From: Synaphobranchus kaupii
Lineage: Eukaryota; Chordata; Actinopteri; Anguilliformes; Synaphobranchidae
Length of the DNA stretch: 64,000 bases
Assembly (NCBI GenBank): GCA_029718625.1
Contig: CM056380.1
Span: 114,090,746 to 114,154,745 of the forward strand
Reading direction: 5' to 3'
Position 1 is the first letter of the stretch, and every line of letters begins with the position of its first letter. A model generated the notes under the pieces. That model had not been told where the DNA came from and did no database searches. It saw only the letters and a list, made by a program, of their open reading frames with translations. The position numbers and the translations under genes were made by a program. Below, one piece after another: positions 23,419 through 35,369 of the stretch.

Positions 23419-24381
23419 TGTTATGGTTCTGTGTTATTTGTGTATTATTTTCTGTTACTTTATTATTTTTCATATTCATTCCCATAGCCCTGGTTCCTTT
23501 ACTATTTACATTTCCCTCAGATCCCCTCTGTCTGTGTGCTGTGTTCCGAGTTGTCACTCCCCTGTATCGTGCTGGCACTATTCGGGTGATTTCGGAAGTA
23601 TTCGGGATTTCTGCCTTCCTTCGTGTCTCGTATTCTTTCTTCAGTCTTTTTGTATTAAACTGTAGATAATATTAACAATTACTTATTGCACTTGTGGTTA
23701 TCTAGTTTAGATTACACTTACTAAATCTACTAATGTATATGTGTTACTAAACTAAACTAACCCCCGTATTTGAGTTATTTACTAATTGATACTAACATAT
23801 CTTCTACGCTTTAACATTCCATTCTCGTGTGCTTTACCTGACTCCTGCTGCCTTCGCATATTGACTGCACCTGTCTCTAGCCTGTAACTCCGCCTACCAA
23901 TCTGAGCACGAGTCTGCCTCTGATCCAGGCTATGTTGTCTTCAAGGTGTTTTCGTGAATCCGGTCCACGTCTTGGTTACTTCCCCATTATTGTATCATCT
24001 ATTCCCATTGTTATCACCTGTGTCTTGTTTGTAACCCCGCCCTCTCTCACACCTGTACCTCCTTGTCTTATCCTTCCCCAGTGTTTATATACCCTCGGTG
24101 TGCAGTCATTCGTTGTCAGAACGTTGATCAATTTCATTGTGCCGATTATTTGTAAGCCTTTGTTATTTGAGATTCCTGAGACATCCTTTCGTACGACTTC
24201 AAGCCTGCCTTTTCCTTCTGTTTTGTTTGCTGTGTTTTTCTGGTTTTTTGACTACTCTTTTGGATTTTGATTTTGTACTGTCTCTATCTCTGATTACCTG
24301 GCTTCTGAACTCGGACTGAATAAACAACGTTTTTTGCCTGCTACCTGTGGTCTGCGCTTGGGTCCTTATCAGAACTTAACA
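23419..24381 (+). mobile_element. Solo LTR, 963 bp
   Basis: The element begins TGTTATGG and ends CTTAACA (TGTTA...TAACA ends). It is flanked by the 5-bp duplication AATGG at 23414-23418 and 24382-24386, and interrupts the 30-bp minisatellite exactly there. It carries a TATA-like TTATATAC at about 24083 and an AATAAA signal at about 24318, the normal promoter and polyadenylation elements of an LTR in plus orientation. There is no internal coding region, so it is the product of LTR-LTR recombination. Length and 5-bp duplication fit Ty3/Gypsy-type or related LTR elements. Confidence 0.85.
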
Positions 24382-24386
24382 AATGG

Positions 24387-24450
24387 AGTAAAACTGAAAG
24401 GTCTACATGCTGATGGAGTAAAACTGAAGGGCCTACATGCTGACTACCCC
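24387..24450. repeat. 30-bp minisatellite, right part
   Basis: About two copies of the same 30-bp unit, continuing the array of 23223-23418 on the other side of the solo LTR. Confidence 0.9.
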
Positions 24451-26480
24451 ACTAAATGCTCATGAAACAATCACAGGTGGCTCTCCTCCTCTCTTACGGG
24501 CAACGCGACGAGCCAAGACTGGCTGAATTTCCAGTTCCCGTAAACCTTCTTATTGTCCTTATTTCCACCTGAAGCGACTCAGATTAAGTATTTTGCCCAA
24601 AGGCACAGATGCACCTCACCAGGGATTCGGTGAAAACCTGCAGATGTGTGGATAACCCAGTGAATGACTGGATAGCTTCCAGAAAATTCACAACAGAATT
24701 GTTGTTGAAGGCAAAAATAAATAGAAGAGAAAAAAAAGACAGTTGTTGCTGAATGCTAACAATTTTATGCCACATTTGGCTATGCTATTTCACCTCACTT
24801 TTCCCCCAGTACTGGGCTATTTATGTCGGTATGAGCCGTAGTATCTTACAGGTTCTCAAAGTCTTTTGTGGCGAGCTAGAACTTTCTGTGAATGCTCGCA
24901 TGCAATTCTCAACAACATACCCTGACATTCATGTGCGCACAGCCCAGCATTTTGGGCTCAGATGCTGACCTATTGAGTATACTCCTTGCATTGACTCAAA
25001 AGTGTGCAGTGTAGGGCTGGAGACTGCGTATTCTGGAGATGTCACCACAAACGACGAGCTTCGGTTCAGAGACGGTATCAAACACCAACTGCTTCTTTTT
25101 TTTTTTTTTTTTGCTATCAACAAATTTGAAAGATATTTTACTGTCACTCTGTGTTTGAGGTCTTGGGTCTTGCTGAAACAGAACCATCGATGTTACGGGG
25201 AAAAGAAGCACGCCGTATTTCAAGCTCTGAAAGCTTTGAACAAGAGTGAACCTTCAAAGAGGAGTGTCGAGGGCAGGATTAACACGAGTGATAAGCCCAA
25301 CAGATGAACAAAAGTGGGTTCAAAGCGAGTTCAGTCAACATTCAGTTAATGCATAATTAACACTGCTGAAAGGAGGGAATTAACCAGTCACACAAAACAA
25401 GAGAGCATGCTGTCTCATACAGTTAGCAGCACGCTTAACTAAATATAATTGGCAGCTTGTCACCTGGTCGAGGACAATGCAAGGAATGGAAAATGATTAA
25501 AAACTAAAGGCATACAGGCAGAATGGATCTTACAGGCAAATGTGTTTATATCTGGTAGGACAGGAAGTGCTTATCAACAATCCAGGTAAATGTATCAAGC
25601 TAATCTTAATTTATTACGTAATAACACTAGACTGAAAGAAATTTGTATAATTTTGGTATTTTTTTATTTTCACTAATAATAAAAATGTCAAGGTCCTTGA
25701 AACTACAAACCTACCAATATATCTATAAATATAGGTATGGGGCATGCCCCCACCAAGCCGGAACTTGGGGGATGGCATACCTGCCATCCTAATCTATATA
25801 ATTACTTATATAAATTACATAAGTGCATTCATGAATGAGACTGAATGCTCATGATCTTAGGAAAAAGGTTAAAATCACACAGTTCAAACACAGGATTTCA
25901 ACACTGAGGATATACAGAGTGCTAAATATCCTTTTCCCAAAGATAGGAACATTCCCTTGCACAAAAAAATAATTGCTTTAGTAAAATCAAGAACCATTCT
26001 GGCAATTCATAACTGAAGATAATTGAAGGAACTGGTGTCAGAAATGTGCTAAGTCTATAAACACATACGTATATTATGCATCAGGTATTGTTTCAGCATT
26101 GTGCTTAATGTTACTAGTCGCTAGCAAGCAACCTCAGACAGGGTAATCTCCAAAAGCCTTCAGGACCATGGACAGCAGCGGCCTCATGCGCAGGCTGACG
26201 CATCAGAGGTTAATTTAGCGCTGTATTTGTCAGGCCTTGCATAATAGTGTCCTTCACAGCCATTGTGTGTTTTGGCTCTAACTCTCTCCAACAAACTAAG
26301 TACACTGTAAAACGTAAATGTAAACTTGCTAAACAAATCGAGTCTCAACTTACAAAAATGGAATAAGTAATCACAAAAAGAGTAGAACGAGTTTAACTTA
26401 AAAGTTAGAGGACTGCGCCATTATAAGCCTCTGACAGACACAGGCTGAAGTTGTGATGGATCGACTCTCCGGCACCGACT
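24451..26480. other. Intron stretch, nothing recognised
   Basis: Intron sequence with poly-T at 25097-25112 and a short GC-rich hairpin at about 25735-25790. No feature supported. Confidence 0.5.
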
Positions 26481-26485
26481 GCACA

Positions 26486-26956
26486 CCGATGTGCCCGCCT
26501 CTTTTAACGTCTTCAGCCCGACACACTAATCACCGATGTGCCCGCCTCTTTCAACGTCTTCAGCCCGACACACTAATCACCGATGTGCCCGCCTCTTTCA
26601 ACGTCTTCAGCCCGACACACTAATCACCGATGTGCCCGCCTCTTTCAACGTCTTCAGCCCGACACACTAATCACCGATGTGCCCGCCTCTTTCAACGTCT
26701 TCAGCCCGACACACTAATCACCGATGTGCCCGCCTCTTTCAATGTCTTCAGCCCGACACACTAATCACCGATGTGCCCGCCTCTTTCAACGTCTTCAGCC
26801 CGACACACTAATCACCGATGTGCCCGCCTCTTTTAACGTCTTCAGCCCGACACACTAATCACCGATGTGCCCGCCTCTTTCAATGTCTTCAGCCCGACAC
26901 ACTAATCACCGATGTGCCCGCCTCTTTCAACGTCTTCAGCCCGACACACTAATCAC
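26486..26956. repeat. 47-bp minisatellite, about 10 copies
   Basis: The unit is CGATGTGCCCGCCTCTTTCA plus ACGTCTTCAGCCCGACACAC and TAATCAC; the period is 47 (starts at 26534 and 26581). Copies are nearly identical, differing by C/T at two sites, so the array is young. It lies only 75 bp from a second, unrelated array. Confidence 0.95.
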
Positions 26957-27030
26957 ACTGGGAATCAGACTCATGTTCACACTACTGTAACATACACCCC
27001 CACCAGTCATAGAAACAAGAAACCAAAAAA

Positions 27031-27735
27031 GCCCGGAGCACAGTGTTTTGGTCCAGATGGTTCTCTGTGGCCTGTGGTTGGGTATCCCGGAGCACAGTGT
27101 TTTGGTGCAGATGGTTCTCTGTGGCCTGTGGTTGGGTATCCCGGAGCACAGTGTTTTGGTGCAGATGGGTCTCTGTGGCTTGTGGTTGGGTATCCCGGAG
27201 CACAGTGTTTTGGTGCAGATGGGTCTCTGTGGCCTGTGGTTGGGTATCCCGGACCACAGTGTTTTGGTGCAGATGGATCTCTGTGGCCTGTGGTTGGGTA
27301 TCCCGGAGCACAGTGTTTTGGTGCAGATGGGTCTCTGTGGCCTGTGGTTGGGTATCCCGGAGCACAGTGTTTTGGTGCAGATGGGTCTCTGTGGCCTGTG
27401 GTTGGGTATCCCGGAGCACAGTGTTTTGGTGCAGATGGTTCTCTGTGGCCTGTGGTTGGGTATCCCGGAGCACAGTGTTTTGGTGCAGATGGGTCTCTGT
27501 GGCCTGTGGTTGGGTATCCCGGAGCACAGTGTTTTGGTGCAGATGGTTCTCTGTGGCCTGTGGTTGGGTATCCCGGAGCACAGTGTTTTGGTGCAGATGG
27601 TTCTCTGTGGCCTGTGGTTGGGTATCCCGGAGCACAGTGTTTTGGTGCAGATGGGTCTCTGTGGCCTGTGGTTGGGTATCCCGGAGCACAGTGTTTTGGT
27701 CCAGATGGTTCTCTGTGGCCTGTGGTTGGGTATTC
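27031..27735. repeat. 54-bp minisatellite, 13 copies
   Basis: The unit is CCCGGAGCACAGTGTTTTGG plus TGCAGATGGGTCTCTGTGGC and CTGTGGTTGGGTAT. As 54 is a multiple of 3, all three plus frames and one minus frame stay open for 238-302 codons, for example PGAQCFGADGSLWPVVGY repeats. Open frames in four registers at once show that this is not a gene. Variation among copies is limited to a few sites (GGTTCT/GGGTCT, GCAGAT/CCAGAT). Confidence 0.95.
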
Positions 27736-28426
27736 AGGGGGGAACTCAACCTATGCCCACCTAAATGTCAGTCACACGGGCAGGGCCATTTATCAAGGGT
27801 AGAAAACCATTTTTCCGCCATTGTAGCAAGCGCACGTGGCCTTGATATCCAAGAACCCGCGTCTATAGTAGGCCCCCGGTCTCTCCTTCACCCTGCTGTT
27901 CTTCAGAAAGGACTGAGGGCCAGGGGCCAAGGGCCAGGCTTGTGTTTGTGAAGGTACCACTCAGAGCTCATCTATCCGTCTATTTCTCCGGCCCATGTCC
28001 AGGGGAGCGGACGGTTAAGTGGGAGGGAGAAACGAGGTCCAGTCAGCAACACCGCCATCAGAGCGCTTTTCATTTCAATTCCATTACTTTCTTTTCTGCT
28101 GTCATTTTAAATGCAGGTGCTTACAGAACACAGGTGATGTCACTGCCCACCTGTGCATTAACCGTTCTCTCTCTCTCTCATCACATTTTCCTCTCTGTAA
28201 AATAAAACCAGTAAGAGTATGCTCCTACAGAGTCTCAGGATCTGTATTGATTAGAGGATCCAGGTAATCAATATGTTCATGCAAGGTGTCAGGCTTTGTA
28301 TACAAGGATCTGCAGTCATTTAACGGAGAACTGCATAAACCTTTCCTACAAAGAGAACAAAGGTATATATTCCAGCGTAAAAGCAATGCCTCTATGTGTG
28401 GCTGTGTGTGTGTATGTATGTATGTA
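27736..28426. other. Intron stretch between minisatellite and Tc1 element
   Basis: Nothing recognised, except a (TGTA)n run at 28410-28425 that precedes the transposon end. Confidence 0.5.
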
Positions 28427-30066
28427 CAAGCCGGAAAGTCTGAACACTCCTTTCACCTATCCACGTTTTATGACGTTACAGACATATTCTACAATAGATT
28501 GAGTTCATTGTTTGTCTCAAAATTCTACACAAAATAGCCCATAATGACAAAGTGAAAACAGGTTTTTAGATATTTGTGCTAATTTATTAAAAATCAAAAT
28601 ACCAAAATCATATGTACACAAGTGTGCACACCCTTTGATATGACACCCAAAAGTGAGCTGAGGTGCATTTTGTTTCCACTGATACTGATTGAGATGTTTC
28701 TACAACTTAATTGGAGTCTACCTGTGATAATTTCAATTGATTGGACATGATTGGGGATTGCCAACACCTGCCTATATAAGGTCCCACAGTTGACAGTGCA
28801 TGTCAGAGCAAACTCCAAGCCATGGGGTCAAAGGAATTATCTGCAGACCTCAAAAACAGGATTGTGTCAAGGCATAGATCTGGAGAAGGGTACGGAAAAA
28901 TCTATGCAGCTATCAGCTTTACAGGTCCCAAAGAGCACAGTGGCCACCATCATTCGTAAATGGAAGAAGTTTGGAACCACCAAGAATCTTCCTAGACCTG
29001 GCTGCCCGGCCAAACTGAGCAATAGGGGAAGACGGGCCTTGGCCAGGGAGGTGAGCAGGAACCCGAGGGTCACTCTGACAGAGCTCCAGCGTATCCTTGT
29101 GGAGATGGGAGAACCTTTCAGAAGATCAACCATCCAGGCAGCACTCCACCAATCAGGCCTTTATGGTAGAGTGGCCAGATGGAAGCCCCTCCTTAGTAAA
29201 AGGCACATCACAGCCCGCTTGGAGTTTGCCAAAAGGCACCTAGAGGACTCTCAAACCATGAGAATCAAGATTCTCTGGTCTGATGAAACCAAAATTGAAC
29301 TTTTTGGCCTGAATACCAAGCGTCACATCTGGAGGAAACCAGGCACCGCTCATCACCTGGCTAATACCATCCCTACAGTGAAGCATGGCGGTGGCAGCAT
29401 CATGATGTGGGGATGTTTTTCAGCAGCGGGAACGGGGCGACTAGTCCTGATAGAGGGAAAGATGAATGCAGCTAAGTACACCGAGATCCTTGAAGAAAAC
29501 CTGCTCCAGAGCGCTCTGGACCTCAGACTGGGGCGAAGGTTTACCTTCCAACATGACAACGACCCAAAGCACACAGCCAAGAGAACAAAGGAGTGGCTTC
29601 GGAGAAGGTGTGTGCATGTCCTTGAGTGGCCCAGCCAGAGCCCAGACCTGAATCCAATTGAACATCTGTGGAAAGAGCTGAAAATGGCTGTGTACCGACG
29701 CTCCCCATCCAACCTGACGGAGCTTGCAAGGATATGCCAAGAGGAATGGGCAAAAATGTCCAGAAACAAGTGTGCCAAGCTCGTAGCTTCTTTCCCAAGA
29801 AGCCTTGAAGCTGTAATCGCTGCCAAAGGTGCAGCAACCAAGTATTAGGCTAAGAGTGTGTACAGATATGTAACCCCTAAATAACCTATTTTTGTCAGTA
29901 AAATAAAATTGCATATTTTCTAAAAACCTGTTTTCACTTCGTCATTATTGGCTATTGTTTGTAGATGTTTGAGGCAAAAAATGAATTCAATCTATTGTAG
30001 AATATGTCTATAACGTAATAAAATGTGGATAGGTGAAAGGAGTGTTCAGACTTTCCGGCTTGACTG
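28427..30066 (+). mobile_element. Tc1-like DNA transposon, nearly complete
   Basis: The element is 1.64 kb, between TA dinucleotides at 28425-28426 and 30067-30068. Terminal inverted repeats of about 145 bp (28427-28572 and 29920-30066) share AGCCGGAAAGTCTGAACACT and AAGTGAAAACAGGTTTTTAG. The left tip has lost about four bases relative to the right (CAAGCC against CAGTCAAGCC). The transposase gene lies between them. It sits in the 21.7-kb intron, in antisense orientation to pcdh15. Confidence 0.95.
28822..29848 (+). pseudogene. Tc1 transposase (DD34E), one frameshift near the N terminus
   Basis: Translation begins at 28822 (MGSKELSADLKNRIVSRHRS) and breaks at about 28915-28920 through a 2-nt deletion. 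From there the next frame is open to the stop at 29846-29848. The paired DNA-binding domain continues with PKSTVATIIRKWKKFGTTKN and NLPRPGCPAKLS. The catalytic DDE core follows: first Asp in ILWSDETKIELFG, second in QHDNDPKHTAK, and Glu in QSPDLNPIEHLWKELK, a Tc1 spacing of about 34 residues. The catalytic residues are present, so only the frameshift and end erosion disable this copy. In ATG-started form the longest frame begins at 28751, which is not the true start. Confidence 0.92.
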
Positions 30067-30429
30067 TATATATATATATATACTATAGCTATACTGTAGT
30101 AACCTTTTCCATAAGTAACATGCTGGATTATCCTATGCCCCTATTTAAATGTTAATGTACATTTATAATCGAGATTGACAGCCTGACAGAGTGCCAGATT
30201 TTGCAGTGCAGTCAATGAACAGTACATCCATGCTTGCGCTCTCTTTGCTAACTAGGACTACTGGACCGTCCCTGCCATATGCGATTGATTATCTATGTTC
30301 AACATGCTGTGAAGGCAAGAACACAATGGGAACAAAGCATTTTCACATTTTTAAACCGCACCAGCCGCTTCTACTGCTTTATCTGGTCTGCCGGCCCTCT
30401 GGTTCCACTGAGGTTGATTCTGTAGGACT

Positions 30430-30650
30430 TTACAGTGGGTAGTGCTGTTGCCTCACAGCAAGAAGGTCCTGGGTTAGAATCCAGGCCAGGGGCCTTTCTG
30501 TGTGGAGTTTGCATGTTCTCCATGTGTCTGCGTGGTTTTCCTCCGGGTACTCCGGTTTCCTCCCACAGTCCAAAAACATGTACGGCATGTGATGGATTAG
30601 CGACCTATCCAGGGTGTTTGTAGTGATTAACATATGAATTGGTCTGATTA
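30430..30650 (+). mobile_element. DANA/Mermaid-like tRNA-derived SINE
   Basis: The segment reads CAGTGGGTAGTGCTGTTGCC, CTCACAGCAAGAAGGTCCTG, GGTTAGAATCC (box B), GTGTGGAGTTTGCATGTTCT, CCTCCGGGTACTCCGGTTTC and CTCCCACAGTCCAAAAACAT. This is the consensus order of a SINE found throughout teleosts. It has diverged moderately and is not a functional tRNA. Confidence 0.8.
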
Positions 30651-33600
30651 ACAAAATAATACTTTGATTGCTGGCTAAATTCACATTAAAAAAAAAAATA
30701 TAATAAAAAAAAAGAATTTATAAAATCATCTTAAGGCATAATGTAGACACTGTTATCTGAAAAAAAGGAGACTGTGCTGCCTGCACTGTAAACAGAAATT
30801 GTGCGGCGGAACTCGTGCGGGGCGGCGGTTCAACAGCTCCTTCTGACACATTCTCAGAACAGAACGTAAAACCCGGCAAAACGCAGAACGTCAGCGTGGT
30901 GTGGAAATTTATCTTTTCGCCACGAGCTAGTATGACTCCCAACAGTAAAACAGAACGGAAACGCGGTTCCAAAATTTCAGCAGAAGAGTCAAGAGTTCAG
31001 TTTTGGTAATGATCATGGAGAGTTTTTTCCGCAACAGTGTCTGTTCATCTTTTATTTATCACACCCGCGTGCATGCGCAGCGCAAGCAGGGGGTATTGTT
31101 TTCGCTCCTGTCTGTGTGTGTGTGTGTGTGTCTGTCTGTCTGCCTGTTTTTGTGTCCCTGTCATCCATAACTCGAACAATTCTACTCGGATTGTGATGAA
31201 ACTTTGTGGAAATGTTGAAAGTTGGGCAATGGCCTGAATCTTGATTTATTTCCCCCCCTCCCAATCGGTCAATGCCCGACTTCACAGTGCAAGATCAAGA
31301 TTTTACAACTCACGGTGCAAGATTTTAGCCCCGTGCATATGACGTTCAGGGTCGAGATTAGCACACGTGCGGGTGTAGCATCTTTCTGAGTGCCATTCTA
31401 GTTTATTTATTCATTTACTTATTTTTTCTTTCTTTTGATTTTTTTAAATATTGACACCCAGCATGGGGCTGAACATGTCCAATGCCCGACTGAATTTGGA
31501 ATGCCCGACTATTTAAAACCACAGCCGCACTCATGCGCGAACCCCACTGCTCATTCGGGAGAGCGCGGAAATCCGCGGTTCTCCTCCGAAACACATGGTG
31601 TCACCAGCTGCTTCATAACACCGCAGTCCACAACCACGCTCTCACAGCACTGGAGGAGGAGGAAGACCTTTCATATAAAGCTCTGTCATGCAGACTATGG
31701 GCGCCAGACCCAGCGGGGGTCCTTAGAAAGCAGTGAAACGCAGACCTTTAACCGACGGAACCCTCTGGTACCCTGGCGCCATGTGCGAGATACTTAATCG
31801 CCTATGGAGATACTGCCCACAGTCAGCACTGGCAATAGCTAGTGGCACCTACGTCCGCATGACCTATGACAAGTGGGATGTTTCCAGTACTGCGCTAATC
31901 AAGGTGAAAAACAGCATATCTGGTTTGAATTTTGAGTTAATGTATTGCATGGTCCTACATATGGAATCATAACATTCATAAATACCTGCACAGGGAATTT
32001 TCTTTCCTGCTGGAAAATTATAACATTATAAAAAATTATAACATCGCACACTCAACTTCCAAAACAAAATAAAAACAGAAAAAGATTCATACTTAGAGAT
32101 GTCTAAGACTCTTTTGTTGAGTCAGTATTGGCAGGCACTGACAGAGAATACCTTGTGCACACTGCATAGCATAACAATCAAACAAAAAGATAACTGAAGA
32201 TAATAAAACAAGTTTAAGCATATTGTACACACAAAAAACATCCCCAGGCACTCACTATTATGACAGGTAAGGAACCCTGAATAATTGTAATAGAAATCAC
32301 CACATCTGCTGGAACATGTGGGAGTTTATACCTTTTGTCATCCTTTATACAGATCTACAGTCAAATTATGCTTACCTCTGCTGAGGCATTCACAGTAATA
32401 TCACCCAAATATGCAGACATAATAATAATAATAATAATAATAACAACTTGAGACTGCCTTTTTCCCATTCGACTGGTTAGTAATGCAAATTTTAGACTGT
32501 ATATTTAGCAAATTTAACTCCACTAAATATTTAATTGTAGAATATTAGAAAACACACAAACAGAAACACACAAACAAAAAAATATTGCAGCATCTTAATG
32601 GTTAATCCACTTCTCTTAATTCATTGACGGTACGAGGCCGGTGGCAGTGTGCGCTCAGTCATCAGTGAATTGCTCACTGAAATCTGCCCGCCGTGCGAAC
32701 GGCGTGTTTGTTTGCATGCGGGCCCCAAGGCGGAACGACTTTTGTGCCAACGTGCATGCTAATCTCGCAGGTGCGCTCCCCCGGAGAGTCTAGCCTGACC
32801 CCTAATTACAGATCCCAAGCATTTGCGGCGCGATAAAGCTTTCTGCGACGGCGCTTTCGCCGCTCAGCTGATTAAACTTGGCTTGTTTGCTCGCCAATAA
32901 GAAAAAAACGCAGTTGAAGACCGTTGACAAAACGCTGTTTTTCCCAGATGAAATTGTCAGAGAAACGGAATAACAAAAAAAAAATCACAAACATTACCAA
33001 ACCACACCTAAAACAAACGTTCACTATGGCCCCTGTAGTCCTCTCTATGACACTTATGTCTATAATATACTAGTTTGTACAATCATATATTTAAGTTACA
33101 CCTTATATTAAAAGGTTCCTAGAAGTTACTGTTCTCTGAAAAGCTATAGAAACACATTATATAGTGGATTTAATAATTTGATATTACAAAAATATTAGAT
33201 CATTAGTATACTACTCACATAATATAAATTGAACCTATGCTCCTCAGATAATTACATGGTAGATGTAAAAATTCTGGGCCAGGAAGCACTTCTTTTTTAA
33301 ACTTTTTTTTTTAATAACATTTGTGAATACCAAAAGTGGACAGGAGTGGCTAATCGGCTGCGACTGTGTGCCGGTCTTCTCCTAACAGTCGTAAAATGTT
33401 GCTACTGGCTTTCACAGCCAAATTAGCTGAAACTTTTCAAAGGGAAATAACCTTTTGTGCCATTTCCAGTTATAGTCTAAAGTTTTTGAAAATTCTTGCC
33501 GAGGAAATGTTAAGATTCCTCCACAGCAGTCATTTTCTTTGCTGTCACATTTTTGACATCCCCTGACCCCACCTACTTGTACCATATAATACATCAGTTG

Positions 33601-34040
33601 GATGTTGGATATACTGGAGCTACAAATGTCACACTGCAGTGTTATTTGTTATATTGAAAACTGAGTGACAACCTAGACAAATCGTTTCTCGGCACCCAGC
33701 ACAAAACACTCTGCGGATGATAGCACAATGTTTCACAATGGTGTGTGTGTAATTATACTTCAAAAACATTACTGAAGGAGAATACAACATTATTCTCCGT
33801 CGCAAAATAAAATGATTGAATACTGACGATATGCTTGAATATTTTACCAGTTTTCTTTCCAAAGAGTAATGCTACCCCACAATGCCTGATTACACAGTCG
33901 GCTGATTTGAAGTTGAAAACCAAAAAAACGTGCTTTCCGTTTCTCCAATCCCAAGAGGTTGTTACAGGACTTTATGAAGCCACCTGTTAAGCAATCAAAA
34001 CATTGTGAAACCATGATCAACTCAAATAATTCAGTTACCA
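30651..34040. other. Intron stretch with a GC-rich island
   Basis: Mostly AT-rich. It holds the SINE-like copy at 31600-31790, a (TG)n at 31113-31132 and an (ATA)n at 32419-32442. A GC-rich, repeat-free patch at about 32625-32900 stands out from its surroundings; I cannot assign a function. Confidence 0.45.
31600..31790 (-). mobile_element. SINE-like interspersed repeat, copy 2
   Basis: Shares several blocks with 15815-16092 (GACCTTTCATAT, GCAGTGAAACG, AACCCTCTGGTACCCTGG). The two copies differ by many substitutions, so the family is old. Confidence 0.45.
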
Positions 34041-34143
34041 CAGGGGTGTCAAATCTTATCTGAAAAGGTCAGATGTTTGAGTGAGGGACTAGAACAAAAC
34101 CCTGGACGCACTAGCTCTTTTGGGATAGGTTTGGACACCCCTG
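34041..34143. mobile_element. Small inverted-repeat element (CAGGGGTGTC ends)
   Basis: 103 bp, with ends CAGGGGTGTCAAA and TTTGGACACCCCTG, nearly perfect inverted repeats. This end sequence is familiar from short non-autonomous DNA transposons in fish. No autonomous partner is in the window. Confidence 0.65.
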
Positions 34144-34224
34144 GCTGAGAAACTTGCGCCATTGCACTGACAAGCTTTTCAATTAGTCCTTCATTGTTGG
34201 CATACAACCTTAACACAGGACGAA

Positions 34225-34461
34225 CACTGCAAAAGATGTGTGTCTCAACAAGTGTTTTAGTCTTTTTTTTCTCTCTAAAGTATAAAATATTAGCTCGTTT
34301 TAAGTTACTTTTTGCTTGACAAGTGAAATTGTCTTACCCCATTGGCAAATCCTGAAATGAGTAAAACTGTCTCACTTCATTAGCAATCTTTAGTCTTATT
34401 TAGCAAAAGACAAAAATATAAGACTTGTTAAGATTTACTTATTTTTTTGGTTTTTCCAGTG
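34225..34461. mobile_element. MITE with CACTGCAAAA ends
   Basis: 237 bp. The left end is CACTGCAAAAGATG and the right end TTTTTCCAGTG. The internal arms CTCAACAAGTGTTTTAGTCT and AAGACTTGTTAAGATTTACT pair imperfectly. Flanks AGGACGAA and AGGAGCTT are only partly alike, so an 8-bp target duplication typical of hAT elements is possible but not shown. Confidence 0.6.
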
Positions 34462-34565
34462 AGGAGCTTCCTGTAACAGAAAATAGCCGTTTCTGAGGTC
34501 ATGTGACCTCAGAAAGCCATTTCCATTCACACTGGCATTTACATTTGGATACTTTTAAAATATAC

Positions 34566-34700
34566 ACTCCATGCATACAGTCGGATATTTACTGAAGCAA
34601 TCCATGTTAAATACCTTACTCAGGGGTACAACCGTAGTGCCACACCCTAGGATTTGAACCTGCAATCTCTAAGTAACAAACCCAGTTACCTAATCATCAT
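34566..34700 (-). mobile_element. V-type SINE fragment, minus strand
   Basis: On the minus strand this reads a tRNA-like head with box B GGTTCAAATCC, then TTGTACCCCTGAGTAAGGTA and the TGCTTCAGTAAATATCC core. This is the family of the SINE at 4185-4411, more decayed and lacking the TGTAA tail. Confidence 0.7.
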
Positions 34701-35369
34701 ATTTAAACTGCTCAAAATATTAAGATCTGAAAAAAAACAAAAAAACGTAGCGATGTTTAAAAAGTGTGAATCACCCAAACCGAGTTTAGGGCAGTCATTT
34801 CCCTCTAAAAGGGCGCCGTTCAGGGATTGTTGTGTTGGGCTTGTTAGCCGCGTGTGCAGGCCTCCTGAGGGCCATACGGCAGCGCGATAGCCCGTTAGCT
34901 GGGATGATGTACTACGCTGGCGCCTCTCAGCACATACGTCAGCTCTGTTTTTGCTCCCGTGCCCGGCTGAAAACGACCGCCAATGAAAACAAATGCTAGC
35001 ATCTCCGGGGGAGAGCGGGAAAGGGCCCGACTGCTGTCATCATCAAAATGACAGACTCAGAAGTGCACGAGGCGAGATGGCGGTGATTTACGGGGCTTTG
35101 TGGCGAGGGCGGGGCACCGGGGGGGCACAGAAGATCCCAGGCCCTTGAAGCCGGATCATTTGAGACAGAAGTCTGTGAGTAACACTCCTGTATGATTTAT
35201 ATGTAGAAAACTGCTTACGCATCCAAAATGCATTGCATCCTTGTTCACGGGGAATTTATTTTGTGTGTGATGTTAAATGTTGCTTGAATTGCTTGAATTT
35301 TTTTATTCGTACGTTTTTATTTTTTATTGAAGTGTCCTTTGCCTCAGAACAGAAAAATTTAATCACACA
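34701..35369. other. Intron stretch, GC-rich
   Basis: A locally GC-rich patch at about 34780-35150, without an identifiable exon or repeat. Confidence 0.4.

Noticed and set aside
23419..24381. Promoter of a host gene (TATA-like and AATAAA)
   Set aside because: Both signals lie within a solo LTR bounded by a target-site duplication and belong to the retroelement.
26486..26956. CRISPR-like array
   Set aside because: Units are contiguous tandem repeats without unique spacers, and the genome is a vertebrate's.
26912..27951. Four overlapping frames of 238-302 codons
   Set aside because: Product of the 54-bp repeat, open in all three plus frames and one minus frame simultaneously.
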